From positions 13,976,767 through 14,040,766 of the forward strand of contig NC_087171.1 of NCBI RefSeq assembly GCF_035594125.1: a DNA stretch of 64,000 bases, in the 5' to 3' direction. A program made the translations under genes and the position numbers. The notes beneath the pieces are model-generated. The model saw nothing but the letters and a program-made list of their open reading frames with translations. It was not told the origin of the DNA and did not search any database. Positions 12,180 through 31,425 of this stretch are shown piece by piece; position 1 is the stretch's first letter, and each line of letters begins with the position of its first letter. The stretch comes from Scylla paramamosain. Its lineage: Eukaryota; Arthropoda; Malacostraca; Decapoda; Portunidae.

Positions 12180-12272
<93 letters not shown>
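12180..12272. repeat. (AC)46 microsatellite
   Basis: Pure AC tract, followed by a T-rich segment. Confidence 0.97.
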
Positions 12273-12274
<2 letters not shown>

Positions 12275-12399
12275 GGTTCACCCCATGTTTTTTTTTTTCA
12301 TTTTCCATTTCATTGTTTATATATTTTTTCTCTCTTTTTTCTCTTTTCGATTTAGTTCGGTGTTTTCATTTATTTTTTTGTCATGTCCCTATCTTTCCA

Positions 12400-12513
<114 letters not shown>

Positions 12514-12599
12514 ATCTATCAGTCTGTCTATCTATTTGTGTATCTATTTATCTATCCATCTATTTCATTGCATAATTTTAACGAAACATTAGTGTAACA

Positions 12600-15424
<2,825 letters not shown>

Positions 15425-15577
15425 CGTCCCTTCTTAATAAGAGGAGATAATTGCCAGTAATTAGACATTTCACACAGCGGATTGCTTCTGGCCAGCGTGA
15501 TTAACAGTGGAATATTTTTTTTCTTTCTTTTTCTCTCCCTTTTTTGCATTAGTTAACCTTTGAAGAGTATGATTTGT

Positions 15578-15682
<105 letters not shown>

Positions 15683-15834
15683 AAATTTCGTTAAGTTTTC
15701 ATTATTTGATTCACTTTTACAATTCTGTTTTTGTCGCCCTGAATTTACGTTTCTTTTCTTTTCGTTCCCCTCACTTTCTTTTTTAAACTTGAAATGGAGG
15801 CCGAGCACAAAATATAGAATGAAAAGAGAAAAAA

Positions 15835-16185
15835 ATGCCGTTCCCAAACAAAATTGAATTGCAAAAATACATACACCTCCAAAATGACGACCAGTTTAAT
15901 TCCAGTGATGCTTTGGTACCCCTCAGTAAGACAACGGCTTGGACGATGCTGATGAGTGGGAGTAACAATCCTCTGAGCTTTCTTCTTTACATACAGAACG
16001 TACAGAAATTTGCACAGAGACTACGTAGAGAAGCTCGCGACTCAGGGAATGGTATGAATCTGTCAGTAATAACAATGAATCTAACAGTTACTCTTACACA
16101 GATGGCCTTGATAGCTGCTGCGGACTCGAATGTTGCTCCAGACACGCCAGAAGAGAAGAACGCTCCATTCCATTCGCGTATGTGA
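15835..16185 (+). CDS. Hypothetical open frame of 116 codons, doubtful
   Basis: An ATG-initiated frame of non-repetitive sequence lies between two microsatellite clusters. The product is soluble-looking, with a mid-protein stretch of modest hydrophobicity (MALIAAADSNVAPD near residue 90) and a mixed charged N-terminal part. I see no signal peptide, no conserved motif and no resemblance to a family. A frame of this length is expected by chance in a 64-kb window, so it may not be a gene; it could also be an exon whose splice sites I cannot fix. Confidence 0.15.
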   Translation: MPFPNKIELQKYIHLQNDDQFNSSDALVPLSKTTAWTMLMSGSNNPLSFLLYIQNVQKFAQRLRREARDSGNGMNLSVITMNLTVTLTQMALIAAADSNVAPDTPEEKNAPFHSRM

Positions 16186-16279
16186 AGAGGTGTTTTGGTT
16201 TTTCCAGAAGTGGATGTTATTGCTTTTTTGGTTATGATGAAGGAAGATGAAGCATTTTGGCGCTATAAATGAGTGCTAT

Positions 16280-16280
<1 letters not shown>

Positions 16281-16367
<87 letters not shown>
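16281..16367. repeat. (AG)43 microsatellite
   Basis: Pure AG tract. Confidence 0.97.
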
Positions 16368-16368
<1 letters not shown>

Positions 16369-16490
16369 AACCCTTTTGACATTGTACATCCCTCCATCCT
16401 CCCCGTCACCTTTTACCCATATGCACGGATACCAGAGCCCTGCATTTTCAGTCAGGAGAACAAAGAGAAACAAGGAACACCACCAAGGCC

Positions 16491-16494
<4 letters not shown>

Positions 16495-16573
<79 letters not shown>
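16495..16573. repeat. (AG)39 microsatellite
   Basis: Pure AG tract, 128 bp from the preceding AG tract and in the same orientation. Confidence 0.97.
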
Positions 16574-16576
<3 letters not shown>

Positions 16577-16684
16577 AAAGGTGTTCTGGATGCCACCGTT
16601 GTCTGACAGGTAAGAGGTAGAGGCAAAGTGATGTATTCCATGGTGTCGAAAGTTTTACCTTACCTCCGTGTGGTCTGAAGGGAG

Positions 16685-16715
16685 ACACCACCACCACCAC
16701 CACCACCACCACCAC
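16685..16715. repeat. (CCA)n trinucleotide tract
   Basis: Ten CCA/ACC units. Confidence 0.95.
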
Positions 16716-17527
16716 TGCCGTCACAGGAGAGGTGTCAGGTGTTCGGCGTGACGCGGTGGCGGGAATGCTTGCCACCACCAGTAGCGCATCAAGTGGCGGG
16801 TTTTTGCGGATTCAGCTTCAGGGAAATAGGAGAGGGAAAGAAACATGTGAAGGCTGTTTGTTACCTAATGGCATTCCCTTAGTCACCTGCAGTGGCCGTT
16901 TGCTAGGCAGTAAAAACCAGGAAAAACTGTAATGCCACTGATAGCATTGGTGTTAGTAATAGGTTTGATGTTTATATTAGATTAATTTACCAGGTTATAT
17001 CAATTTAACAACGAACTGTAATTTCACTGATCAATTAACCTTATTAACACCAGTGACATTAGCTCTAGTATTAGTAGAATGTAAGAGTTGACTAGTGTAC
17101 TCATTTCTTCGCTCCTTTGGCTAGTAATCTAGGTATTTTTTTCCTGTTTCTGGGTAAAACTTGAGGTGTTTCAGAATGGGAACATCAAAACGCCTCACAA
17201 ACTAAGCTGGCCATCTCTCTTTGTTATTCTCATTCCGTTTCTTTTCAGGAATGGCATTGTGGGCTAGTTTTTAAATCCATTTCTTTGCCCTAGGCCAGTC
17301 CCCTAACACAGAAAAAAAATACAGCAAACAGCACCATATTTAGTCTTCCTGTAGGTGCTGCATCTCTTGCGTCCCTTCGTTGCTGCTCGTGTCTTCCGCT
17401 GCGCCGTCTATGGACACAAAAATGCAAAATACAAATGGGTGATTATTGCAGTGGAAGACAATGTGAAGGGCGAGTGGAGAGGAGTGCAGGTAATGGCGAT
17501 GGTGGTGGCGGTGGTAGTGGTGGTGGT
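16716..17527. other. Unique sequence, nothing recognised
   Basis: Contains an interspersed ACTGATAGCATTGGTGTTAGTA / CCAGTGACATTAGCTCTAGTA resemblance around 16935 and 17053, possibly a decayed inverted or direct repeat. A short (CT)n run lies at 17528-17553. Confidence 0.35.
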
Positions 17528-17991
17528 GCTCTCTCTCTCTCTCTCTCTCTCTCGCTGTATTCTCATCACAATCTGCTCTTCCAATTACTGTATCACTTTT
17601 TACTCCCATAAAGTGACAGAGTTCTTTACACTTACGAAGAGCCACGAGGGACGAATGTAACGCCGAGACATTCAGAAGATTGATGTTATTAGTGAATTTG
17701 ATGCTTAGGAAGGTGGGAAAAAGAGAGAAACGGAAAGCATAGTGGCCCCAAGAGTAGAGCACCTATAACCAAATGTAATATTGGCTTGGATGTAGCTATT
17801 GGCTGTGGCGGAAAAGAAAACAGGAAGGGACAATGATGAATGAGATAAGGAGCTTTGTGAATTGGTGGCAGCGCTTTAAGTTTATGCTGTTGGTGGTAAT
17901 TTACGACTGTGCCAGCCTCTCTTTTTAGTTGGACCTATACGGCATATGGCCATGCTGTTGCGACATTTGGAAATTCAGTCAGTCTTTCGTT

Positions 17992-18321
17992 TAGTCAGTC
18001 AGTCGGTCAGTCGGTCAGTCGGTCAATCGGTCAGTCAGTCGGTCAGTCAGTCAGTTAGTCAGTCAGTCAGTCAGTTAGTCAGTTAGTCAGTCAGTCAGTC
18101 GGTCAGTCGGTCAGTCAGTTAGTCAGTCAGTCAGTCAGTCAGTCAGTCAGTCAGTCAGTTAGTCAGTTAGTCAGTCAGTCAGTCAGTCAGTCAGTCAGTC
18201 AGTCAGTCAGTCAGTCGGTCAGTCGGTCAGTCAGTCAGTCAGTCAGTCAGTCAGTCGGTCAGTCGGTCAGTCAGTCAGTCAGTCAGTCAGTCAGTCAGTC
18301 AGTCAGTCAGTCAGTCAGTCA
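17992..18321. repeat. (CAGT)n tetranucleotide satellite with CGGT and TAGT variants
   Basis: About 82 units of CAGT. Variant units occur in repeating patterns: a CGGTCAGTCGG doublet near 18100, 18215 and 18255, and a GTTAGTCAGTTAG doublet near 18074 and 18159. This implies multi-unit block duplications inside the array. Confidence 0.95.
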
Positions 18322-18560
18322 ATTACTCACTCACATAATCAATCAATTTTTTTGCCTAAGCACCGTTCAGGCGATTTTCATCTGCTATTTTATTCGATAT
18401 TCTGGAATCCTGAGGAGGTTCACTTAAATACATATACAGACATTTAAAGAAATATTTGTTTTCAGCTGCTTTGAATTTAAATGTTTAATAAGACAATCTA
18501 TGTATCAAAATGTTCAGAGACAGTTACAACGATACCGTATAAATTGCCAGGAAAATATTT

Positions 18561-18588
18561 AGTAATAATAATAATAATAATAATAATG

Positions 18589-18646
<58 letters not shown>

Positions 18647-18655
18647 TAATAATAG
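18561..18655. repeat. (AAT)n trinucleotide tract
   Basis: About 30 AAT units interrupted by single GAT, AAC and AGT units. Confidence 0.96.
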
Positions 18656-18699
18656 TAATAAACATTTCTCAATATCCTTCAAACTGGATGCTTTACCTG

Positions 18700-19665
18700 A
18701 GGATCACAAAGAGACATTAGTACACGTGGTTATTTCATCAGCATAATAAGGGTGCTGTGTAATACTATCGTTGTGCTCTGAAGGGGACACAGCGCAGGAA
18801 GGACAGCAGGGAGTTGTAACACTGCAGTGGCCTGAAGTGGGCAGCGGAAAGAGCTTGACTAATGGTTGAGGCGAGGAGAAAGAGAGCAACGAAATTGTAC
18901 CGTAAATCATCAGGTGTGTGGAAGGGATGTTGGCAGGGTAGGGAGAGGTAGGAGAGGCGTTAAAGAGGGAGGGGGAGGGGAGAAGGCATTGCCCTCACTA
19001 CCACTACTACCACCAGCAGCGTGTGTAGCAGTGGCGTGCGTTTGCTCGATTCAGCCATCAATCGTGCACGTCTCCCTCAGGCCACTGTCACTGCCTGATG
19101 ACAATAGAGGCTTCCCTCGGAGAGCCAATCAACCTTTGGCTAGTGGGTGTGTCGCTGCTAGTGTGTACCGATTGCAGGGCAAGGCGGATGTAATACGGGG
19201 CGTGGGGTGAGGCAGGGATGTATTGGCTGGGTTGTAGAGTATGAGGGGGGGTCCTAGAATAGTGTGGTGTGAGTGCCGTGTGATGGTTGGGGCCACGGTA
19301 ACTGTGTGGGGTGTATGGCAGAGGCCTGGGGGATGTTATGTTATGTGTGTATGTGTCTCTCCCCCGCAGTTCGTGAAAAATGGTGTGTTCAAGGCTGAGC
19401 TCAATAGATTCTTCTTATGGATTAGTTGCAGAATTGATGTTCCAGGGAGGTGTGTGTGTAGTGTGTGGGTGTTTGTGAGTGGGTGAGTGGGTGCCTGGCC
19501 AGGGCGTCATGTGTGTTCACTGCTGAGTTAATCGGTTTTCGTCACAGTTGAGCGATTTCGTTCATTTTCTTTCGCCGTGCACATGAGTAATTAGTGCGCA
19601 TTTATGTATTTATTTAGAGAACTACACGGTTAATTAAACTGAATGAATGCACCCGCGGCTGCCTC

Positions 19666-19711
<46 letters not shown>

Positions 19712-20326
19712 AGCCGTAACGCTAAGGCTTCTATACGATACCATATAATGAATGTGTGCATGAAACAAGAACAATAAAGTACACAGGCACAGGCATTCAT
19801 CGCTGTTAACAGAGCATCAGTATTGGTTACCTATACACTGTTTTCTTCACATCGCATCATCCCATCTTTACGAGTACAAGTCATTCTCATGTGTTGGGAG
19901 GTGTTCACACTTCCCTTTCTACAAGGCAGACACATCGCCTCTGTAGTCACCCTATAGAAATGTTTGTATCAGTTTATAGTCGCTGCTCCCTAGTGTCGCA
20001 GCTTTGTCTTTTTAACTGCTACAAGGCCTCCTGCACCGCGTCGTACTCTTCACGAGGCGTCTCGAACTTTTGTCACTCCTATAAACAGGTTGTTAGCGAC
20101 GTTTGCTTTTTTTAAGTGGTTGTCATTCCATTCCATAAGGAGGCATGTGTTTCATCACTTTTAAAAACCAGATCTGGCCATCTGTCCCGACGCCGCAGTG
20201 CTGTCACGAGCAACTCTTCCTTTGCCGCGATGTAGCACTGTTGCCCGGCATGGGACCTGCTGCGGTGCGTGCAATGGCAACAGCGGCTGTGTTTGTGAGC
20301 GCGTGGCTCTTCCAAGTTGCGTAACA

Positions 20327-20359
<33 letters not shown>

Positions 20360-21600
20360 GAAATTACCTGATGAAACTATGCCTCAGGCACTAAGAACAC
20401 GCACGCACTGGCATCGGTAATAAGCCACTGACCGCGACGACGTCACTCAAACATAAATCAACAAAGAAACGGGGAAAAAAACAAAGAAATAAATTAAAGT
20501 AGCTCATCGCTCGGTACACGCTAGACTGAAAATTCCTGCTCGAATCGTCACCAACAGCAGTAGCCTGGAGCGCCAGGTGGGCAGATGCCACCACTGTGCG
20601 CGGGTGCGGTGGGTGAGTGAACAGCAGTAACACCACCGACTATTTATCTCTCAACTGTATTCCTTCACCTTCCAGTGAGGAAACTGACCGTATATGTAGA
20701 GTGTACATCAAGCAGAGGTTCACACTCCCTCACTGCCGCCTCCACATCCTGGTGTTCGGGACGCTGCCGTGAAGGCGTGCCGGGTTTTTATTTCTCCGGC
20801 ATGAAGGCGTTTCATTCTCCACTACTGGTGAGGCGGCGGATTAGGCGGGTCCTCAGGGCATACAGTTTTTCTAGTTCAGCTTTAGCAACACACCAGGATC
20901 TCAGATAACTTTGTGACGTATTTCAGTTTTAAAGGTGATCCAGAGATATGAAGGCTCCTACCCTCGTCCAGAAGGACTGACTAAATAACATCTTCCACTC
21001 ACATTGCAAATCAACAAGGAACGAAATTCGGAAAATAATAAGTGTTTGCAACTTGCCAGTCCGCTAATATTAATAAGTATCAATTATTTGGTATATTAGG
21101 AGAAGAGTGGCGTTCTGTGGACTTTTAAATGTTTTTTGCAGTCCTCTTTTTTTCATATTTGCATGTGAAAAAAAAAAAACTCCAGGATTGCTACGCGTCC
21201 ACAAGGAGTGGCACCTAACGTGATCCACAGCCCGCCGGTCCTGCCTCCATGCATATACATAAACATGCGAGTGTGTCGTCACCGCGGGATCCTCACTCGA
21301 TGACCACAGGACGTCAATATTCTGGAGGAACATCACAGCCCAGCCTTGCCTCGTGCACTGCTGAGCCACTGGGAGGAGGCTGGACCGCACGTTACCGCAG
21401 GAGGCTTTTAGGTGAGGGGCAGAGGAAGAGAAGGAATCGGAAACTGTAGCAGGGAATGAACACAAGAATAATTTCTGCAAGAAGGAATGAAACAGACAAC
21501 CCGAGCACTTCTCTGCCTTCCTCCCCTCTAAAAAAAAAAGGTTTTTCCACTATTTGTTTTGGTCACGAAACCTTACTTTTCCTTTATTTACCACTCTTGT
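18700..21600. other. Mostly unique sequence, short (GT)n and (CA)n runs only
   Basis: Includes (GT)20 at 19669-19708 and (AC)n at 20326-20356. The 19000-19500 part is G/T-rich on the plus strand. No exon with family resemblance, tRNA-like fold or mobile element was identified. Confidence 0.4.
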
Positions 21601-21628
21601 CACCTCCTATTCTAATATATTACCTTTT

Positions 21629-21668
21629 GCTCCTCCTGCTCCTCCTGCTCCTGCTGCTGCTGCTCCTT
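21629..21668. repeat. (CTC/CTG)n imperfect triplet tract
   Basis: About 13 CTCCTG/CTGCTG units. Confidence 0.9.
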
Positions 21669-21969
21669 TTCCCCATTTCCTCCGTGTCTTAACTTGGATG
21701 CTGTACGAGTAAGGGAGGAAAGGGCTGCCAAACTATATCGCTTATCCTTCCCCCTTTCCTGCCTTGGTTGTGTCCCGCGCCATATCTCAGGCTGTAACTC
21801 CAGTCCTCTCGAGACCTCGTTGAGAGCCGAGCGTCAGAGGCGAGTTGATGAAGGGTATGGAGCTGGCAAGGGGAGGAGGCACCTGGGACGCTGAAGTGTT
21901 GCTGCCTCTTGATGGCCGCAAGGGTAGATGTGTGTGAAGGAGTCTGTTAACACCACAACGAACACCAGC

Positions 21970-22385
21970 TGAAGAAGAGGGCGACGAAGAGAAGGAGGAG
22001 GAAGAGGACAATAGCAAGACAAAGGAGAAGGTGGACGAGTAGAATAAGGAGAAAGACGACGGAGAGAATGAGAATAAGAATGAGGAAAAGGAGGAGGACG
22101 ACGAGAAGAGGAAGAAGGAGGAAGAGGAGGATGAGGAAGAAGGAGGAGGAGGACGAGAAGAAGAAGAAGAAGAAGAAGAAGAAAAAGAAAAAGAAGAAGG
22201 AAGACGAGGAGATGGAGGAGGAGGAGGACGAGAAGGAAGAGAAGGAAGAGGATGAGGAGAAGGAGGACAAGGACGAGGACGAGGAGAAGGAGAGGGGATG
22301 GAAAAGGACAGGGAGGAAGACGAGGAAAAAGAGAAAGAGGAGGAGGAGGAGGAGGAGGAGGAGGATGACAACGACGACGAGAAGG
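21970..22385. repeat. Long imperfect polypurine (GAG/GAA) tract
   Basis: About 415 bp in which the plus strand is nearly all A and G, built from GAGGA, GAAGAA and GGAC units with sparse pyrimidines. Frames give Lys/Glu/Arg-rich strings forwards and Ser-rich strings in reverse. I treat these as repeat translations. Confidence 0.9.
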
Positions 22386-22793
22386 AAGCAGGTGTTCTTT
22401 GGGAGAAATTATGTTGTCATGAGAAAAATTTGGCAAGTGAAGAAGACGGTAGAACACAAACAGGTGAGGTATCCCAGAGTTTACCTGTGAAATTACGATT
22501 AATTAACGCACGTAACCTACTCATCCATTCACTTGCGCGGTAATTTTTCAGTTGTTAATTTCGGATCCAAAGCAGTACAGTACATTTCCTTTCTCCTTTA
22601 GTAGTTGCTTTACAGAAAATTAACAAGCGCTATTCTGTCCCCCGATAATTACAGCGCAGCGGAAGTCCTTTTTGCTGCACGTGTATTAATAAAAGGCGCC
22701 ATCTCATTTGCTTTGCCGGTGCCTCGTTGTAGTGTCGAGAATAATTGAGTTTTATAGTAATTAGTATAACACAGAGGCTCTCACCCTATTGTT

Positions 22794-22798
<5 letters not shown>

Positions 22799-22878
<80 letters not shown>
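22799..22878. repeat. (GA)40 microsatellite
   Basis: Pure GA tract. Confidence 0.97.
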
Positions 22879-22881
<3 letters not shown>

Positions 22882-22889
22882 CGACATTG

Positions 22890-22938
22890 GTAGTAATGGT
22901 GGTAGTAACAGCAGTAATAATGATAGTAGTAATAGTGA

Positions 22939-22987
<49 letters not shown>

Positions 22988-23100
22988 TGTAGTAGTAGCA
23001 GTAAAAGTAGTAGTAACAGCAGCAGTCGTAGTAATAATGATAACAGCAGAAGTAATACTGAAATTAAAACAACAACAACAACAACAATAACAACAACAAG
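22890..23100. repeat. (AGT)n region with (ACA)n end
   Basis: A perfect (TAG)n core at 22938-22990 is flanked by degenerate AGT units. (AAC)n follows at 23068-23098. Confidence 0.93.
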
Positions 23101-23701
23101 TATAATGGTGGTCATAATGGCGGTGTTCCTGGTGCAGCACAACACCGATCAATCAGTGGCCACCGCCCTGTGCTCTTATTTACAGCCCTGGTGGTGGCGG
23201 CCGCACAACGTATTACTGACGCGTGCATTAGTCTGACGCATTTTATGGCGCGCAACACCACGTCCACATAACTCAGACATGCACCCGATGGCGGCGTGTT
23301 AGCGGCCGATACAAGGGATAGTGGCGCCATAAATTGCCGATAAGCATTTATATTTTACGGTGGCGCCGCTCGCTTAAGCAGGCGTGCATCTTGTTTTATT
23401 GCTGTGTGACGGATGGTGAGGCCGTGATGGATGTGCTGGGTGTGATCGTTCCCGCCTCGCGTTATCCTACCTCCTCAGGCCACCTACAGCTGTCTCTTTA
23501 ACTTAAATGTCACAGAAACTTTGCTACGTATTTTCCATGTCTGTTCGTTACATTATAAGTGAGTGCGTGAGTGACTGAGTGAGTGTGTGTGTGTGTGCGT
23601 GTGTGTCATCCAGTCTTTTTCTTCCGTCTGTTCGCCTGTCTGTCTTTTTGTCAGCGAGTAAGTCAGTCTGTTTGTGGCCTTGTGTTTGTCAGTAATTCGT
23701 T

Positions 23702-23829
<128 letters not shown>

Positions 23830-23991
23830 AATTCACGTGGTGCAGATTGGTGGTGACACGCCCCCTCTATACACTATTCCTAAGGTCTTTGTTGTGCATC
23901 AGTTCCCATTTGTACCATATCCAATTTGTCGTTCTCCTCTGTGTATATATTTTTTTCCCAATCCTTTTCAGTCTTTTCGCTCTACAATATT

Positions 23992-24080
23992 TTTATTTAT
24001 TTATTTATTCTATTTTTCATTTATTTATTTATTTTTTTTATGTTTTTTTTTATTCATTTATTTTTATTATTTTTTTTTAC
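23992..24080. repeat. Imperfect (TTTA)n tract
   Basis: TTTA units mixed with T runs and TTCA variants. Confidence 0.85.
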
Positions 24081-24267
24081 TGTGAGACCCGCAAGGCTTT
24101 TAGTTTCCATGAATTTTTGATAGCAGTGCGTAGTGCGAGTCTCGTTCAGTGTCTGTGCATGATAAAGCTAAGGTTCGTGTTCTTTACCAGCACAACGGCT
24201 TCGTTCTCACGTTATCCATAGGTCAGTATCTTTTCTGTGTAAACATCGCACCCATACCACACTTACA

Positions 24268-24270
<3 letters not shown>

Positions 24271-24360
<90 letters not shown>
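24271..24360. repeat. (TC)45 microsatellite
   Basis: Pure TC tract. Confidence 0.97.
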
Positions 24361-24362
<2 letters not shown>

Positions 24363-24523
24363 CTTCTATCTTCACCATTTTCTTATTTATTTTTAAACGC
24401 TTTGCTTCTTCACCAAGATTGTTTTCAAAGGCCATAGATGAAGAGTGAGGCTGTCATGTTTTTTTTTTTTTCTGTTGATAATGCAGACTCCTTGTTATGA
24501 CTGTGTGGTGACCCTACACCACA

Positions 24524-24737
24524 TTAACCCTTTCGCCACTATTTGACACATCTTTCCATAATCACTAACCATTCTGAGACATTTCTTCTTGTTCTACAGT
24601 CACCTTTAAATACTGCATTGGCTAGAAATTTCAAAATCTATTCTTTTAATCCCTTTTTTTGTTTTAGACGCTCATAAAGGTTTCATACATTGTTTTTTAG
24701 TGTCGAAATTTGTTGCATATCGCAGGGAAAGGGTTAA
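24524..24737. mobile_element. MITE-like element with 11-bp perfect terminal inverted repeats
   Basis: The 214-bp element starts TTAACCCTTTC and ends with its exact reverse complement GAAAGGGTTAA. Related starts occur at 33513, 40873 and 41033, so this is a dispersed family. The AT-rich interior has no frame of any length, as expected for a non-autonomous element. I cannot assign a transposase superfamily. A TA or TTAA target duplication is possible because the ends are TTAA, but this cannot be settled from one copy. Confidence 0.55.
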
Positions 24738-24946
24738 GTATTACATTACGCAAAGGCGGAAGAAAATAAGAAAAGAAAACTAAATGCGGAAGAAGACTAC
24801 AAATCAATACATCTCGGTCACGACAGCTAGAACCACAAAGACACCTTTGAAAACCCCGATGACCTCCTCTAGCGCCTGTTAAAAGTGGTTCAGGTAGAGA
24901 TGCTGGAAACGTGTGGGAATACTGACCTCACTCATAACTGTGAGAT

Positions 24947-24990
24947 GGTGTGGTGGTGGTGGTGGTGGTGGTGGTGGCGGCGGTGGTGGT
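24947..24990. repeat. (GGT)n trinucleotide tract
   Basis: About 14 GGT units with two GGC variants. Confidence 0.95.
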
Positions 24991-25352
24991 AAGGCATTCC
25001 TCGACCTGACGTGATCAATGATGTTTCTCGTTGATCTCTGCAGCCTTCCCCCTGCAGGGCGATCACCGCTGCACACACTCCCTCTCGTCCAGAATACTTT
25101 TATTTTTCTGCAGATAGATAGGGAAATTCTGCGGCAAAAACATAGGAAAGTAGGAAATCGTCTTTTTTCATTATTCCTATCAGTAAGGGAAACTGTACGT
25201 TAAATTACATTGAAAGGAAACTGTCTCTGTTGTTGCTTTAAGTTGAAGGAAAACATTTTAAAATGAGACTATCTTGTAAATCATACCAATTGGAAATTTG
25301 TAGACTTCATAAGAATAACAATGAAAATATTTTGTTCCATTGTTATCATAAA

Positions 25353-25421
25353 GAAGGAAAAAATGAGTAAACTATAATATCAACTTTCTGTTGATATTAT
25401 AGTTTACTCATTTTTTCCTTC
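25353..25421. repeat. Perfect inverted repeat: 32-bp arms, 5-nt loop
   Basis: The left arm 25353-25384 (starting GAAGGAAAAAATGAG) is exactly complementary to the right arm 25390-25421 (ending CTCATTTTTTCCTTC). The loop is TTTCT. The flanks show a weaker continuation (ATTGTTAT on the left, GCAACAAT on the right). The arms are AT-rich. No terminator, RNA gene or mobile-element assignment follows from the sequence alone. Confidence 0.95.
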
Positions 25422-25622
25422 GTGGCGCTAGCAACAATATCGATAAAAAAAAGAGATCGTTAAGAAATAATGAAGCATCGAAGCTGTGTGAGCCAGTGTG
25501 TTAACTTCAATCCCCTTCCACGATGCTTGACTGAGTGCTACAGACAAAGTGATATTATGAAACCTGATACAGCTAAGGGAATTTTCTACCGCATGGTATA
25601 GTGATGCTTACGAATGTAGGAA

Positions 25623-25623
<1 letters not shown>

Positions 25624-25682
<59 letters not shown>
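25624..25682. repeat. (GT)29 microsatellite
   Basis: Pure GT tract. Confidence 0.97.
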
Positions 25683-25683
<1 letters not shown>

Positions 25684-26168
25684 AGAGGCACTACAACATA
25701 CAGCAATATACCTGACATTCAAGATATTTTTTTCATTTACGCTATTAAAAGGAAAACTCATCTGTAAATGAGACCTGTACACACTGTGGATTAATACAAA
25801 GGAAATGAGTGAGTTATTGTAGAGCATCCTGTTATGCTCAGTCTTTTCATGCGTCCTCGTGCAGGTTTGCTCTCTGAGCATCTGTGGTGCGGCTCTCACT
25901 GCCTGGGAAAGTAAAAAAATTGGAAACTTTACCCGATTTAGAGATGTATCCTAAAAGATGATAACAGAATTTCCAGGAAATATGTTTTTTTTTTTTTTCA
26001 AGATTATTATATTCTATAAAGATTGAATATGTTATTAAATAGCATTGATGCCTGGGAGAATATGTACTGTTAGATAGAACTGTGCTGTTACTATTTTGCA
26101 GCAATAGTTGTCCTGACAAAACACATTACAGGTTGATTATGATAGCAGTTCATATGCTTATTATGGGC

Positions 26169-27433
<1,265 letters not shown>

Positions 27434-27504
<71 letters not shown>

Positions 27505-27518
27505 TGTGTGTGTGTGTG
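27434..27518. repeat. (GT)n microsatellite
   Basis: About 42 GT units with one TATG interruption. Confidence 0.97.
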
Positions 27519-27642
27519 GCTTGTGTACAGTACGTCAAATAAAAGTTGTCTTTACTGTTGGATGGTGACGGGCGGCGGTGTCCACGTTACAAGGCCCGAC
27601 TGCTGCCTGTAAATTTGTTATGCATCAACTGACACACCTCGA

Positions 27643-27887
<245 letters not shown>

Positions 27888-27889
27888 AC

Positions 27890-30721
<2,832 letters not shown>

Positions 30722-30830
30722 AAAATCTGTACATCAAGTGATATAATTTGTATTAATTCGTATTTTTTTTTTCTCGCTCTCTTTTACAAGTGAGTTCAAT
30801 AAGGAAACGTGGGGGAAGGTGAGAATAACG

Positions 30831-30832
<2 letters not shown>

Positions 30833-30919
<87 letters not shown>
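30833..30919. repeat. (TC)43 microsatellite
   Basis: Pure TC tract. Confidence 0.97.
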
Positions 30920-30922
<3 letters not shown>

Positions 30923-31365
30923 CTTTAGCGTTAGTATATTATGCAGAAGTCGTGACGATTGTGGTGTGAAGAAATGAGGGAGGAACGACGGAAGGAGAGA
31001 CTTTGAGACGTGGAGTTGAATATTGTGGAATTGAGGTCAAGTGATTATATAATGGAGAGAGAAAGCCAGACATAAAGAGACAGATACAAAAAATACGATC
31101 AAATGAACTGAAAAGAGAGAGATATTTAGAGGAAAGTACAAACACAGACGGATAGACAGACAACAGAACGAGTGACAGAGAGGAAAATGTGATAATGGAT
31201 ATAATAAAAAAAGGTAATGAGGGACAATATTGATGACGGATTTTAATCACCGCCATTTTCTTGGGATAAGAGACTCTTGTTACACTTCTTGACGTTAACG
31301 ATTAATTATGAATGAAAAATTGATCTTTAACTTTACTCAGTTGAATCATGACATGTTCTACTATA

Positions 31366-31368
31366 TAT

Positions 31369-31425
<57 letters not shown>

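Noticed and set aside
18001..18321. CRISPR-like array
   Set aside because: The unit is 4 bp with no unique spacers. It is a tetranucleotide satellite in eukaryotic-type DNA.
22068..22490. 140-codon Lys/Glu/Arg-rich nuclear-looking protein
   Set aside because: The frame is a by-product of the polypurine block, and its antisense frames are equally long and Ser- or Leu-rich.
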